A stretch of 64,000 nt of DNA from Chiua virens (lineage: Eukaryota; Basidiomycota; Agaricomycetes; Boletales; Boletaceae): the NCBI GenBank assembly GCA_019787685.1, contig JAHNUO010000006.1, positions 1,054,001 to 1,118,000 on the forward strand. The letters run 5' to 3'. The translations under genes were made by a program, and so were the position numbers. Numbering within the stretch: the stretch's first letter is position 1; every line of letters starts with the position of its first letter. The notes under the pieces are model-generated. The model saw nothing but the letters and a program-made list of their open reading frames with translations, was not told the DNA's origin and did no database searches. This document shows, one piece after another, positions 38,301 through 48,530 of the stretch.

Positions 38301-40381
38301 TCATCTGTTCCGAGAGTGTCCTCATCGTCTCGTCTCGGACGAACGGGGGGCTTGACCTTTGTATTCACACCTGGATTCGACACGTTTCCGAGACTTTGAC
38401 TTTGGACGGGTGAAGGCGCAGTCACGCCATTCGGAGTTCTAGTACCTGGCCGAGTTCCAGGTGGGGACATCGCACGGCGAAGATCTTCTGCTTCAGATTG
38501 AGGACCTGTTGGAGACATTGCACGAGTCCCGTTGAGTGTGGACGGCGCGGGCTGGCTACCTGAGGGAGAGGGGGTCGTGGATGGTTTACGTAGGTTGGTT
38601 GTGCTCCCATTCAGATTTGATGGCGGCGCCTTATTGGATTCGGGGTACTTGATATGTTCTGAGAAAACACAGTCAAGGGTCGTACGGATCGAGAATGTGA
38701 TGGTGGACAAACTGGTATCAAGAACGTGGATTATCCCATGATCGTCCCCCCTTGTAGGTGTGAACGACTCCCCACCAAGCACGAAAACTCTGCTTCCCAT
38801 TGAAGCCATTGCATGTCCGGACCTTGCGCTTGGTGCAGGACCCATGTTCTGGAACATATACCATCGCTGATCTGTGTTGAAAGTATGATAAGCCCCCACC
38901 TCCACCCCAGGCATCACATAGCAGAATGGCATAAAAATGACTCACTGGACAATTTGAATGCAGCCAGATCTCCCAGATCCTTGCCATCGACGCCCCTTCC
39001 TCCAAAGATGTAGATGACATCGTCCACGACAGCTGCGGCGTGTCCCTCTCGCGGGGAAGGGATAAAGCCGATGCATTGAAGTTCCGTCCATTTCCGTGTG
39101 TTGATATCGTATGCCCATGTATCGTTATAATGGTATTGACCGTCGGTTCCCCCAAAGCTAACATTACACGAATCAATAATAGCGGTGAGGGTGCAAGGAT
39201 AAACGAACACGATGATGCGGTCCCCGTATGTCACACATATATGACCAGTTCGCTGAGCTGGTCGATCAGCGGTGGTAGGTTGACAAAGTTCCCACTGGGT
39301 TTGAGTCCTCACTATGGGTACAGATTCACATCAAGTGCGATGCATAATCATTGAGGAGCAGGCAACGTGTGATTGAGTCAACTGGAACGAAAAGATGATC
39401 GGATTGCTTACGTGTGTTGAGATCGAAGGACCATAGATCGCTGAGAAATTCACCGTCCACTTGACCACCAAAGACAAAAAACTTGGTTCCAACCATGGTC
39501 ACGGCATGACCATACCGCCCTGGAGGGGAGGATCCATACATGGATACTTTGGTCCATTCTTTCGATACTGAAAGCGAACTAGGCTTTCAGGAATGTAGTG
39601 AAAAATAAACCGGATTACTGACCAAGATTAAGGAGATAAAGACCATCATCTTGCTTTTCAGTCGGGTCAGTCGTTGGATCCGTCTTGGTATCACCACCCC
39701 ACACAATTAACACACTACTGACGATCGCACTGGCATGGCCAACTCTGGGAGAAGGTATTTCCCCTGCGGTCTGTACGAGGGTTGCGCTCAAATCCCTGGT
39801 GGAGAAGAGGTACAGATCGTTACGAGCGGCCTCGCGAACCAGACCACCAAAGAGGTAAAGCTCTCCGTTGGCAGTAGCTGTTGCAGGGAGTGCATGCCCG
39901 TAACGAGGAAACGGAGGAGGTGAGGGTGAAGTTGGAGGTGCTACGCCCGGCTTTGACATGACAAGGGGTGGCGGAAGGAGGAGGCGACGGGCAGACCAAG
40001 GGTATGCAGGGCGTTGTTGGGGTTGTTGCGGGGGTTGCTGTTGAGACTGCTGGGGTTGGCCTTGCTGGGACTGCGGGGGAGAACTTTGCGAAGGGTGAGG
40101 AGGAGGATTTGCGACAAGACCACGGTTTTGCTGTTGGCGTGGCTGCTGAGATTGAGGAAGGCCATTTTGAACAGTTGGACTTGAGGAATACGATAATTTA
40201 ACAGAAAAATTGGGTGAGCCGTAGTGAAGGAGAAGAAGACAACCCACGGATCGTTTAACTGTTGTGGAGGCTCCTTGGGAGCTAGCTGAGCGAGAGCCTG
40301 TGACGGGGTCTGTGCGATGGTGACATTTGAAGCAGCAAGTTGGGATGCACTGGGGTGCTTCTTCCTAGAGAAGAAGGACAT
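35395..40381 (-). CDS. Kelch-repeat / coiled-coil cell polarity protein (Tea1/Kel1 type)
   Basis: Tea1 and Kel1 proteins mark cell tips and connect microtubules to polarity and fusion machinery. The start at 40381 gives [19 protein letters not shown], followed by a Gln/Pro-rich segment. Six Kelch repeats are visible by their GH...FGG cores: [97 protein letters not shown] and [20 protein letters not shown] Ser/Pro/Thr-rich linker follows, then about 700 residues of coiled coil (from [20 protein letters not shown] to near the end), closing with [10 protein letters not shown]. Introns are short; the intron at 40180-40247 and the splice completing DRIIVFGGTDGQ fit in phase. I did not resolve every exon boundary. 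It converges with RRP5. Confidence 0.88.
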
Positions 40382-40895
40382 TCTCCTTGCCCTGTTTCCG
40401 AGGATGGACGGTATGGCTGGCGAGATTTGAGAAACGAAGAAATTTGAGCTGGTCTAGCGTACGAAAAAGAAACGTTGGATGGGTGTAAAGAAAAGGCGAG
40501 CCAGCGTTTGGAAAGAAAAGGGGGGGAGAGAAAGAAAGAAATGCGAAGAGATGCACTCAGTGACGGAGTGCGTTGTTGAGACGGAAGAGATCAGACACGG
40601 CGGCAATTGTGTGAACGCTGGCAGCGGCTGCAACTGCAACTCGAAAGTCGACTTGCTCCATTCCCATTCGACAATTAATATTCACACATCCTTCGTTTCA
40701 TTAACACTGCATACGTTCCACGCCGACCGCACCCTCTCCCAGTGCGCGCTGCGTGCGTGCTCAACGCAGCCGCATCATGATGCATCCGCACTGATTTGTC
40801 TCCTTCGCAACGGGACCTTATTAATGCACGTGACCACTTCTTATCGACGCGACGCGATCGTCGCTTTTCGTCACCTTTCCTGTCTACCGTCCACG
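40382..40895. promoter_or_regulatory. Divergent promoter region between Tea1-like and checkpoint kinase genes
   Basis: About 510 bp between divergent start codons. A plus-strand frame runs through it into the kinase start (from 40479), but the upstream part is His/Cys/Arg-rich and unlike the family, so I take it as 5' UTR or promoter. No specific binding site was identified. Confidence 0.45.
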
Positions 40896-43088
40896 ATGAA
40901 GACGCGCCAAACCCTCGATCTCCTTACCCAACCTGTCCCTTCTGTCCCATCATTGGCCCCTTCTGCCGTCAAGTCTATGCAGGATATATGCGCCAACCTC
41001 CTAACCACCACCCAAGATGGTCGCACTGAAGGTCCCTTTCCTTTCTTCATCCTGCATCTCTAGGCTCACTACAGCTCAAGCACTCATATTGAGCATCGGA
41101 AACCCGATTACGATAGGCAGAAATCCGAAACTCTGGTTCGCATCCACAACCTTGCTTCAGCGATATCCTAACCATCATGATACAGCTCCTATGTCATTCC
41201 CGATATTGTCGTTTCTGGTCTCCATTGCAAAATATATGCGCAAGTCCTGACATCATACTGCAACTCTACACTTCTCACAACATCTGTTCAGTGTTCGCTC
41301 AGGTGCGGGAGGAATCATCATATCATGCCAGGTAGTTTTGCTGCTACTTCCCCTCTCCGTGCTCTACCCATACCCTCTAGGACCTGTCTACAAATGGTAT
41401 AATTATAAACGGGCATAAGATCCGAAAGACGTCATCTATCCTCATGCATGGAGATACGCTCAAAATCCCCACCTCTCAAGGTAAGACATTAACTCTTATC
41501 TCTGCTGCTTAACAACTTTTCCGCTCCAGAATTTCGATGTATCGTAAACTCAAGACATCTACCTGCCGCCAGACCATCTACTGTCCTCTCTCAACACAAC
41601 GCTTTCAAAGTATGATATAACAGGGAGCTTCGAACTTTGGTGACAGTCTATTTAGGAATTGGGCCGGTATCGTATCACTTCGCATTGCCTCGGCACTGGG
41701 AGTTATGCTTCTGTCCATCTCGCTCTCGATACATCTGCACATCGCCAGGTAGCATGCAAGATCATCCGCCGAAAAGGAGGTAATGATCTGAAAAAGGAGA
41801 TGAAGGAAGCTACTCTGTTAACATCTCTTCATCACGTATGCATTCCTTTCCTTCCATAAGCCTCACTCTTAATATATTCCAGCCAAACATCAACAGGGTC
41901 TATGCTTTCGACTATGACTCACAGTTCCTTTACATCATGCTTCAGCTATCAACGGGTGGTGATCTCTTCACCTACGTCACAAGTCATCCACGGCGCAGGT
42001 TATGCGAAGGTGAAGCAAAGTATATAACATTCCAGATGTTCAAGGGACTCCAATATTTGCATGACAAGATGATTTCGCATCGCGGTAAGCTTCCAATGCC
42101 ATCTAGTCGTTTTCTAGTGGTGTCACCCTTTGCATTTCTGTACTGCTGACGCCATCCAGACACTGACTTACTGACACACATTGATCACAGATTTGAAGGT
42201 CAATACCCTTCTATAACGCGTACTGATCTGCCGCTGATGCGTTCCTCTTACCCAATTACCATTCGGGGTTTCCACTCTCCTTTTTTACTTGTTCATTCTG
42301 TTGCCTATCTCTCAACCCAGCCGGAGAACATTTTGTTACATTCCCCAGGCCCCTATCCTCGCATTCAGATCGCGGACTTTGGTCTAGCCCGTCCAAGAGC
42401 CTACGAAGAAACGCTCCACGTTTGCGGTACAATCTCGTATCTCCCTCCAGAAGGTATACGTGCATTGGAAGACAAAGATTTGGGTTATGTAGGGATGCCA
42501 GCGGACTGCTGGAGTGCGGGGATTGTCATCTTTGCGATGCTGACGTGCGCCATCTCATTCCTCTGTGTTATTCCACTGTGTTCATTGGGTATTTCGATGC
42601 ATGCTGACACGTGAATCGTGACCATGTAGGGGTAGTCATCCATTTGATTATGGCGACCCAAGGGACGTGTGTGACGACGATATCATCCCAGAAGTGCAGG
42701 ATAGCAAAATCAAAGAAAGTGGTGATCTCATGGGATTGTCGCAGCCCTCTTCCGTCCAAGATGAACTAACGAAGCAGCGCATCCTTGACGGAACTATTTA
42801 CTTTTGTGAATCTGTCTGGGGTTCGTTGAGAAATGGTACGTGTGCCGTTCTCTGCGTGATAACAGGCATTTTTTCTGCCTGTCGTATCAGTTGACTGCCA
42901 TGCTTTCTTTCCGGTACTGACCTATCTCACTCCATTATACAGCGAGAAATCTCGTGACCCACCTCCTCATACCCGATCCGAAAAAACGAGCCACAGTATA
43001 CGCAGCTCTCAAGAGTTTCTGGATAACATCGGACCTGGCCGATCTTGAACGAGCGTACCGTGAACGAATTCGCTCTATCGCTTCGTGA
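40896..43088 (+). CDS. FHA-domain checkpoint protein kinase (Rad53/Cds1/CHK2 class)
   Basis: A serine/threonine kinase of the DNA damage and replication checkpoint class. Twelve exons (40896-41031, 41075-41135, 41186-41239, 41292-41331, 41381-41480, 41530-41609, 41656-41835, 41883-42084, 42191-42198, 42321-42544, 42630-42835, 42943-43088) close in phase to 478 aa. The FHA domain occupies the N-terminal third: ALILSIGNPITIGRNPKL, VVSGLHCKIYAVRSGAGG and DLSTNGIIINGHKIRKTSS. The kinase domain has the glycine loop LGTGSYASVH, lysine VACKII, HRDLKPENILL, ADFGLARP, CGTISYLPPEG and SAGIVIFAMLTGSHPFDYG. Exon 42191-42198 is an 8-nt microexon encoding the Asp-Leu-Lys of HRDLKPEN. Intron 41240-41291 starts with GCAAGT. 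The protein is short for CHK2 and has no clear SQ/TQ cluster. Confidence 0.92.
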
Positions 43089-43372
43089 TATCGGCTACCG
43101 GCTGTTCCTATCCATCGACCCCTTTGTTGCTTGCTCTCGATTCTTTCCGACTTCGGTTTTTATATATCTCGGGTGGCGGGTCGCGACTCATTTCATCTCC
43201 GACGGCTGATTTACTTCGCAGCACACCTTCGCCTCCCTTGCACCGCATGTAGCCTGCTGGCTCCTTATCGATCACACCTTATAAAATATAGATCATAGAA
43301 CTGAGTCAGACGCGTGCATCAAGTTGTATATAGTACAACTATCTGCGAGGTCTAACATCTCTTCGTCGGTAA

Positions 43373-44667
43373 TTAAGCCTTCAAGAAGTTGGCGTGGACT
43401 AGGCGATAACCAATCGAGTTCACATCTCTCGCCGAGATGAACGAGAAACTCACAGTGAATGTGATCTGATGCAAATGACGAGATCTTGAATTATACTGTC
43501 AGTAAAATAATTCGCGAGCAGGTAGCAACTTTGAAATACGCACGAAATAATAACCGTGATCATACCCTTCCTGACACCTCACCCGAACCTGAACATCATC
43601 GTGGCCCGAATCGCGTGCACCCTTGAGGAATATATCAGGATGGAGTTGGTAGAGGAATTTATCCGCAGTTCCCTGGAAGCACCGTGAGCATATAATCGCG
43701 TTTCTAGTGCGGATGGCACACATAATCAATGAGGATATTAATTGCTCCCTTCACTTTTTTCACAAGGGCACAAGCATCATAGGTCTCCTCTCCTTCTTCC
43801 AGCCCACGTGCAAGGTACCCGGCGAATGCCTTTCTACCCCAAGGGACAGCGGTCGGCTCACAGATAGGGGCGAATGCGGAGCAAGAACGGTACTGCTTTG
43901 TGCCTGCGATCAAGGAGTTGAGATAAATGGTAAGCGCACCGTGGCCACCCATGGAGTGTCCAAAGATAGACTGGCGGGAGAAATCCTAGCAGCAGCCCGT
44001 GTGAACGCCGTACGGGCATCGATCGGAAATGAGATGAGGAGACGTACGATAGGAATCCCCGCAGCCTCGATGATCTCTGGTAACTCCTTTGTAACGTGGT
44101 CGAGCATGTTGTAATTCTTCAGTCCACTTGGGTCTGGTGGCATTGAGGTAGAATCCGGCGCCTGATAGTAGCGTGGTCTCGTCAGTACACGCGAGTACCC
44201 TCGATCTAGGCTTGGTATTAAACTTGCCAACTCCAAATTCCCAGTCGCCTTCTTCGCCCTCTATTCCCGCTCCCCGAGGAGATGTGTCAGGAAAGAGGAT
44301 TGCGATACCCTCTGTTGCTGCATCGCGCGTGAATCCACCCTTGTGCGCCCTACAGAAATTAGCCACTGGGACATTGCAGGAGATCGCTCACCCATTGTCC
44401 TCGTTGCAGGTCAGTCCAGCCAAGTAAATCAGGACTGGCACCTTCCCATGGTCTGCATGGACGGGGAGGAAGAGGTTGAACTGGGCATCGAGATCACCAA
44501 GGACAGCGGACTGGCGCAGAATATCAGAACGATCCAGATATGGGTCCGCGATGGATATCTGATGACGATTGAATGCCTCAGTCACGGTAGCTCACCTTGA
44601 ACTTGTACTTTGTCAGTGACCCCTCATAATGCTTGTTTGTGGATACTATCTCGAGTTTTGCTGTCAT
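43373..44667 (-). CDS. S-formylglutathione hydrolase (esterase D)
   Basis: Hydrolyses S-formylglutathione to formate and glutathione in formaldehyde detoxification; cytosolic. The start at 44667 gives MTAKLEIVSTNKHYEGSLTK, with a first exon of 24 codons. The family is clear: NLFLPVHADHGKVPVLIYLA, GLTCNEDNGAHKGGFTRDAA, FPDTSPRGAGIEGEEGDWEF, the nucleophile elbow FGHSMGGHGAL, CSAFAPICEPTAVPWGRKAF and QEGYDHGYYFISSFASDHIH with the last exon (43373-43398) completing FHANFLKA. Intron 44162-44227 begins GCAAGT. Near 44119-44124 the frame steps by one: AGFYLNATRPKWT lies in one frame and KNYNMLDHVTKELPEII in the other, although the two halves together align with the family at normal length. This is either an assembly indel or a real lesion. 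Confidence 0.9.
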
Positions 44668-45205
44668 CTGAATGATTTTTATATGACTGGTGATCACGGT
44701 GGGTTTTGCAGGATGCTACTAGTAGGCTAACCCGATCTCTCAGGCCTGGCAATATTTATGACTGGCGCTGAATTCTAAGAATACGATATGGCGCTCAACG
44801 GCCCGCTGTGGGCCACCATTGCCGGAGCTACGTCTTCAAGTTCCCCGGACAGGCAGACAAGCATCCTCCATTCGTGATGTTGAAAACAGGAAGAGTCACT
44901 AGCTTATTCGTAGACGGTGTTCAAGTTCATAAAAACGTCGTCAAGTAATACATGCAAATTACTAAGTCTGCCAATGACGTTCTTTTCTAAGGTATAGTGT
45001 TAGAATGATGGGTAAGTAGCGATAGAGTATGTTGTCGACTGCAGCAATTCATTAGACGTCATGAAATCTGAACAAGGAACCATACTGTGTCACAGGCGCG
45101 GTAATGAGATTTTGAAAGGCACCCCTTGTGGGCTTGCTTGCGACTCAGTGCCATCGACGGGAGCACTAATTTTCCGTGAGTTTGGATTCCCGCGGTCTTG
45201 GGAAT
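44668..45205. other. Intergenic region upstream of FGH
   Basis: About 540 bp between the FGH start and the lipase stop, both genes on the minus strand. Frames within it are short and unlike any family. No repeat or RNA gene was recognised. Confidence 0.45.
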
Positions 45206-47184
45206 TCATTGTCTGTCTCCCAGACACGGAAGCGGAGTCAGATATGTCGCACCTTCCTTCGGCGTAGTCATAGGAGCCTCCACTCTCACTAACGATGGGA
45301 CAGCCTCTCTCCCCCTGTGCCTCCAAACGCGTATCTGCCCGTTCTTCAGGACAAGGATCAGAGAGACCAGATCGAGAGGGACGGGGCGGAAGTGGTTGGC
45401 CTGAAGGACTTCCTCTACCTTCCACCTTCCCTTGCCCGAAGCTATGGGTTTTATGATATCTGCGTTATCCGCCTCGTTAGCTCCAGTTCTCCTCTCCGTC
45501 TCTTCCTCGCCCTCCCAGCCAACCCATTCCCCGTCAACAACGTATCCTTCCTCCTCTTCCACCCGCGCCAACGAGTCTGCGATACTCCCGTAAAACCTTC
45601 CCACACTAAAACCTACCTCTTTCTTGACGATGAAAGTAGGGATGTCTCCGAAACCTGATTGTGGAGGGTGCATCAATGCATCGGTGAAAGAAGGGCTCGA
45701 AATACGACATACCAGCAATGCTTGTGATATTACCTGCCAACCCACCTGTCCAACCCACCAGATCGAGGTGGTTCGCATTGTGTAGGGTGCCAAGGTATGT
45801 ACCCCATTGTGCTGACTGTACGGATACCAAGCCATCGTTTGGGCCCTCTTGTGCTGCTATAATAGAATGGGGATACCTACGAGGGAGGACCAACTCTGTT
45901 ATATTCCTTTCTGAGGTGATATCGGGCTGGACTCACTTCCAAGTATCAATCAATCCAGGTTCGTATTCTGCTCCCCAACTAAAGTATCGTACTCCTTCAA
46001 CATCAGGTGTGTTGTCATTGAATTCGCTCATCGCTTCCCTGGTAAGGCACTCGAAAGCCTTGCCATCTCCACCACCATTCGGGAGAAGCTCAAGGAGAGT
46101 AAGAACCGACGGAAGGTGCGCAGAAGCAAGCGAAAGGAAATGGGAAGCGAAGGAAGAACCACGATGAGGCGTAGCAATTGTGGTCAAACTAAGGACGCGG
46201 AACTTGCGTTGGGTGAGGTGGGTAATGAGATAACGACAGTCGATACCTCCCTGGTGTAAGCGCTGAGGTGAGAAACACACCAAAAAGCAAAGGACGCACG
46301 CACCATGCTGTGACCTATTAGATGCACAGTTCGACCAGGGTATGTTTCTGATATCTTCTTCTCAAGCACTTTTGCACGCTCGACCGGTGAAGAAGTTGCG
46401 GGGACACGGGTGATGAGCACCTCGCAACCATTTGTCTCAAGCACTTCCTTGATTCCTCGCCAGTGAAAAACTTGTAAAGGTGCTATAGCAGGTCCAATGG
46501 TAACGGAATCAAAACCCAAAAGACCATGGCAAAAAACGAGAGGGGCTTTTGGGGCGCGAACTAGGACCAAGATCTGTCAATGAAAAGCACCGAATGATGT
46601 CAGGAAGACGACATACATTTCTTTCCGAGATCGCCTTCAAGTAAATCAGGTTCACCCAGCACGCTTGCTACGTTATCCCTCCCATCAGAATCTGATTGGA
46701 ACCACCACCCGAGAAGTGATGGAGAGGGTGAGATTTGTGAGACTGTGGAGGTGTGTATGGAACGGAGAGCGTCGACGGACGAACGCGTAGATGATGCGGT
46801 GGTGGCAACTGAGACGCGAGGGGAAAGCGTGAGTGTGACAGGGGAGTCGAAAGTGGTCGGAGGAGTTGGGGAAGGAGAAGTATATCGGAGGGTGGACATC
46901 AGAGGTGGGGACCTTGAGAGTGGTGAAGGAGAGGACACGGAAGCGAGTTTGGCGGGGAGAGGTGGGGAGGGGAGGATGTTTTCAGTGAGGGCTTCATGGA
47001 GTGCATTGAGTACCGGCGAGGGAGGACGCGAACAGGGTGTGTGTAGGGAAGAGGAGTGTACCGAGGGGGGGTAGCGAAGAAGAGGTGCAGTGGTTGGTGA
47101 AGAGGAGTAATGAAGTTGGCGGGGGAGAGTAAGCGCTCTTGAATGGTGAGCGAGAGCGAGACCGACGTTCGCTGCAGTGGGCAT
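45206..47184 (-). CDS. TGL2-like triacylglycerol lipase, probably mitochondrial
   Basis: An alpha/beta hydrolase of the yeast Tgl2 type. Five exons (46617-47184, 46304-46560, 45937-46250, 45713-45876, 45206-45654) close in phase to 583 aa. The N-terminus MPTAANVGLALAHHSRALTL is basic and free of acids, like a mitochondrial presequence, and a Ser/Pro-rich region follows. The lipase core has RAPKAPLVFCHGLLGFDSVT (oxyanion region), EVLITRVPATSSPVERA, the nucleophile elbow HLIGHSMGGIDCRYL (completed across the 53-bp intron), TTIATPHRGSSFASHFL, EGPNDGLVSVQSAQWG and the candidate catalytic His in HNANHLDLVGW. The C-terminal 150 residues are acidic with EEEEGYVVDGEWVGWEGEEE. It is head to head with the LYR gene. 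Confidence 0.9.
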
Positions 47185-47270
47185 CGTACGCGACGACGAC
47201 GACGAGCCCAGGATCCATACAGACAATCACAAGCCCAAGTACACGATGGCTGTGCACTACTTGTCTCGTC
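47185..47270. promoter_or_regulatory. Bidirectional promoter between TGL2-like lipase and LYR gene
   Basis: Only 86 bp between divergent start codons of two genes whose products are both probably mitochondrial. Shared regulation is possible but is an inference from spacing alone. Confidence 0.5.
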
Positions 47271-48429
47271 ATGACGAAACACATTTTCTCATTGTACAGA
47301 TCCTACCTTCGTCAAATCAGATCTCTTCCTCATATCTATCTTCGGTGAGTGACATAATATCATTTCCATACTAATATCTGACACCCAACTAGCCATTTCT
47401 TCAGGTTAAAGGGTGCTGATGACTTTCAGTCAGTGTTGAAAACAAAGTCGGCCGAACTCCGCAAGAAAAAGTTGAAGAGGGTATCAGGCGTAAGCACCAT
47501 TTCGGTATTCATCCACCAGATCTACATGCGGCTGTAGGACTTGCGACGTCTGCAAGCAGCCAATGGTGGTAACTGTGCCGCTTTCGATCGTGTGCTCGAC
47601 ACAGCCTATGGAAGGATCGGAAGGTTACGCTGGGAATTGATGGAGGTATGGGCGCTGAATTTATTATTCACTTCTCCCGTCTACCAGGTCCGCTAGCCTT
47701 TACTCTCCGTTCCGAATGCGTCCTCACTTCGCTTCATACTCACGGAAACATTCGACCTGTTCACCTGCCTACTCTCCAGAACTCGTCGCACTCCTTACTT
47801 CGGGAATTTCACGCACGACAAAGCCACTGCAAAGGCACCACCTCACATCACCCCCAGGTTTACCGGGACGCGCAAACTCGGATTCTGATGATGCAGTACT
47901 GTTGGGACCATTGAGCAATCGTCGCGAATACAACATTCGGTGGCGCTTCTTCAAAAACGAGTGGAAGAAAGTGTACCCCCCTTTGCATGTCTCGACGCAG
48001 CATCCGACAAGTTCTATCAGCATGGACATTTCCTCGGATCCTCCGCTTAAATTTGGTTTCCAAGATACTGCCATCTTACAGGAATTGCTGGCATTGGCAG
48101 GATCGCCCTCAGCCTCACCCGACCCCCCTGGCAAGCAAAGGAGATCACAACGAATCCATAATACAACTGACGCAAATCCATTCGATGGGTCTCTGCCACT
48201 TCGATGGCTTCGACGGAGATATCAAGCACTTTTGGGTAGGCTCCCGCTTCTGATACCTCGGCCCTCGTCACGAGACAATTCCAAACGTACCTACGATGTT
48301 CAGTTGGCAGACAACGCGATAACTGCTTCCAGACCACACCCACCACGACTTCGTTATGTGGATGTAGATGATCTGCCATGGATAAGTGATGTTGATCTTA
48401 CAATTCCATCTGGAAAGCGCCGCAAATAA
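47271..48429 (+). CDS. LYR-motif protein with long C-terminal extension
   Basis: LYR proteins are small mitochondrial assembly factors that bind acyl carrier protein. Exons 47271-47344, 47393-47489, 47538-47645 and 47697-48429 have consistent short introns (48, 48 and 51 bp). The start at 47271 gives MTKHIFSLYRSYLRQIRSLP, with the LYR motif at residues 8-10. HFFRLKGADDFQSVL, KKKLKRVSGDLRRLQAANGG and DTAYGRIGRLRWELMEPLLS follow. The later part, with SPELVALLTSGISRTTK, NRREYNIRWRFFKNEWKKVY and LRYVDVDDLPWISDVDL, lies one base out of frame with PLLSVPNAS; the switch falls around 47712-47770 and no intron of the right phase was found. At roughly 335 residues it is much longer than typical LYR proteins (about 100). 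Confidence 0.78.
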
Positions 48430-48530
48430 CTCGACGTGTCACGCTTGTTTGCATAGATGTTCATACGCGCTGGTCTCGTTTAGCGGGGCTTGTTCTCGAC
48501 CAGAATTATGAATATGACCAGTCAGAAACG

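Noticed and set aside
40479..40895. Upstream extension of the CHK2-like kinase start
   Set aside because: The frame is open, but the extra residues are His/Cys/Arg-rich and unlike the family; MKTRQTLDLLTQ at 40896 is a better start.
43293..43454. C-terminal extension of S-formylglutathione hydrolase
   Set aside because: The frame stays open to about 43293, but a GTGAGT donor at 43453 and ctag acceptor at 43399 give the canonical ending FHANFLKA, so the extension is intronic read-through.
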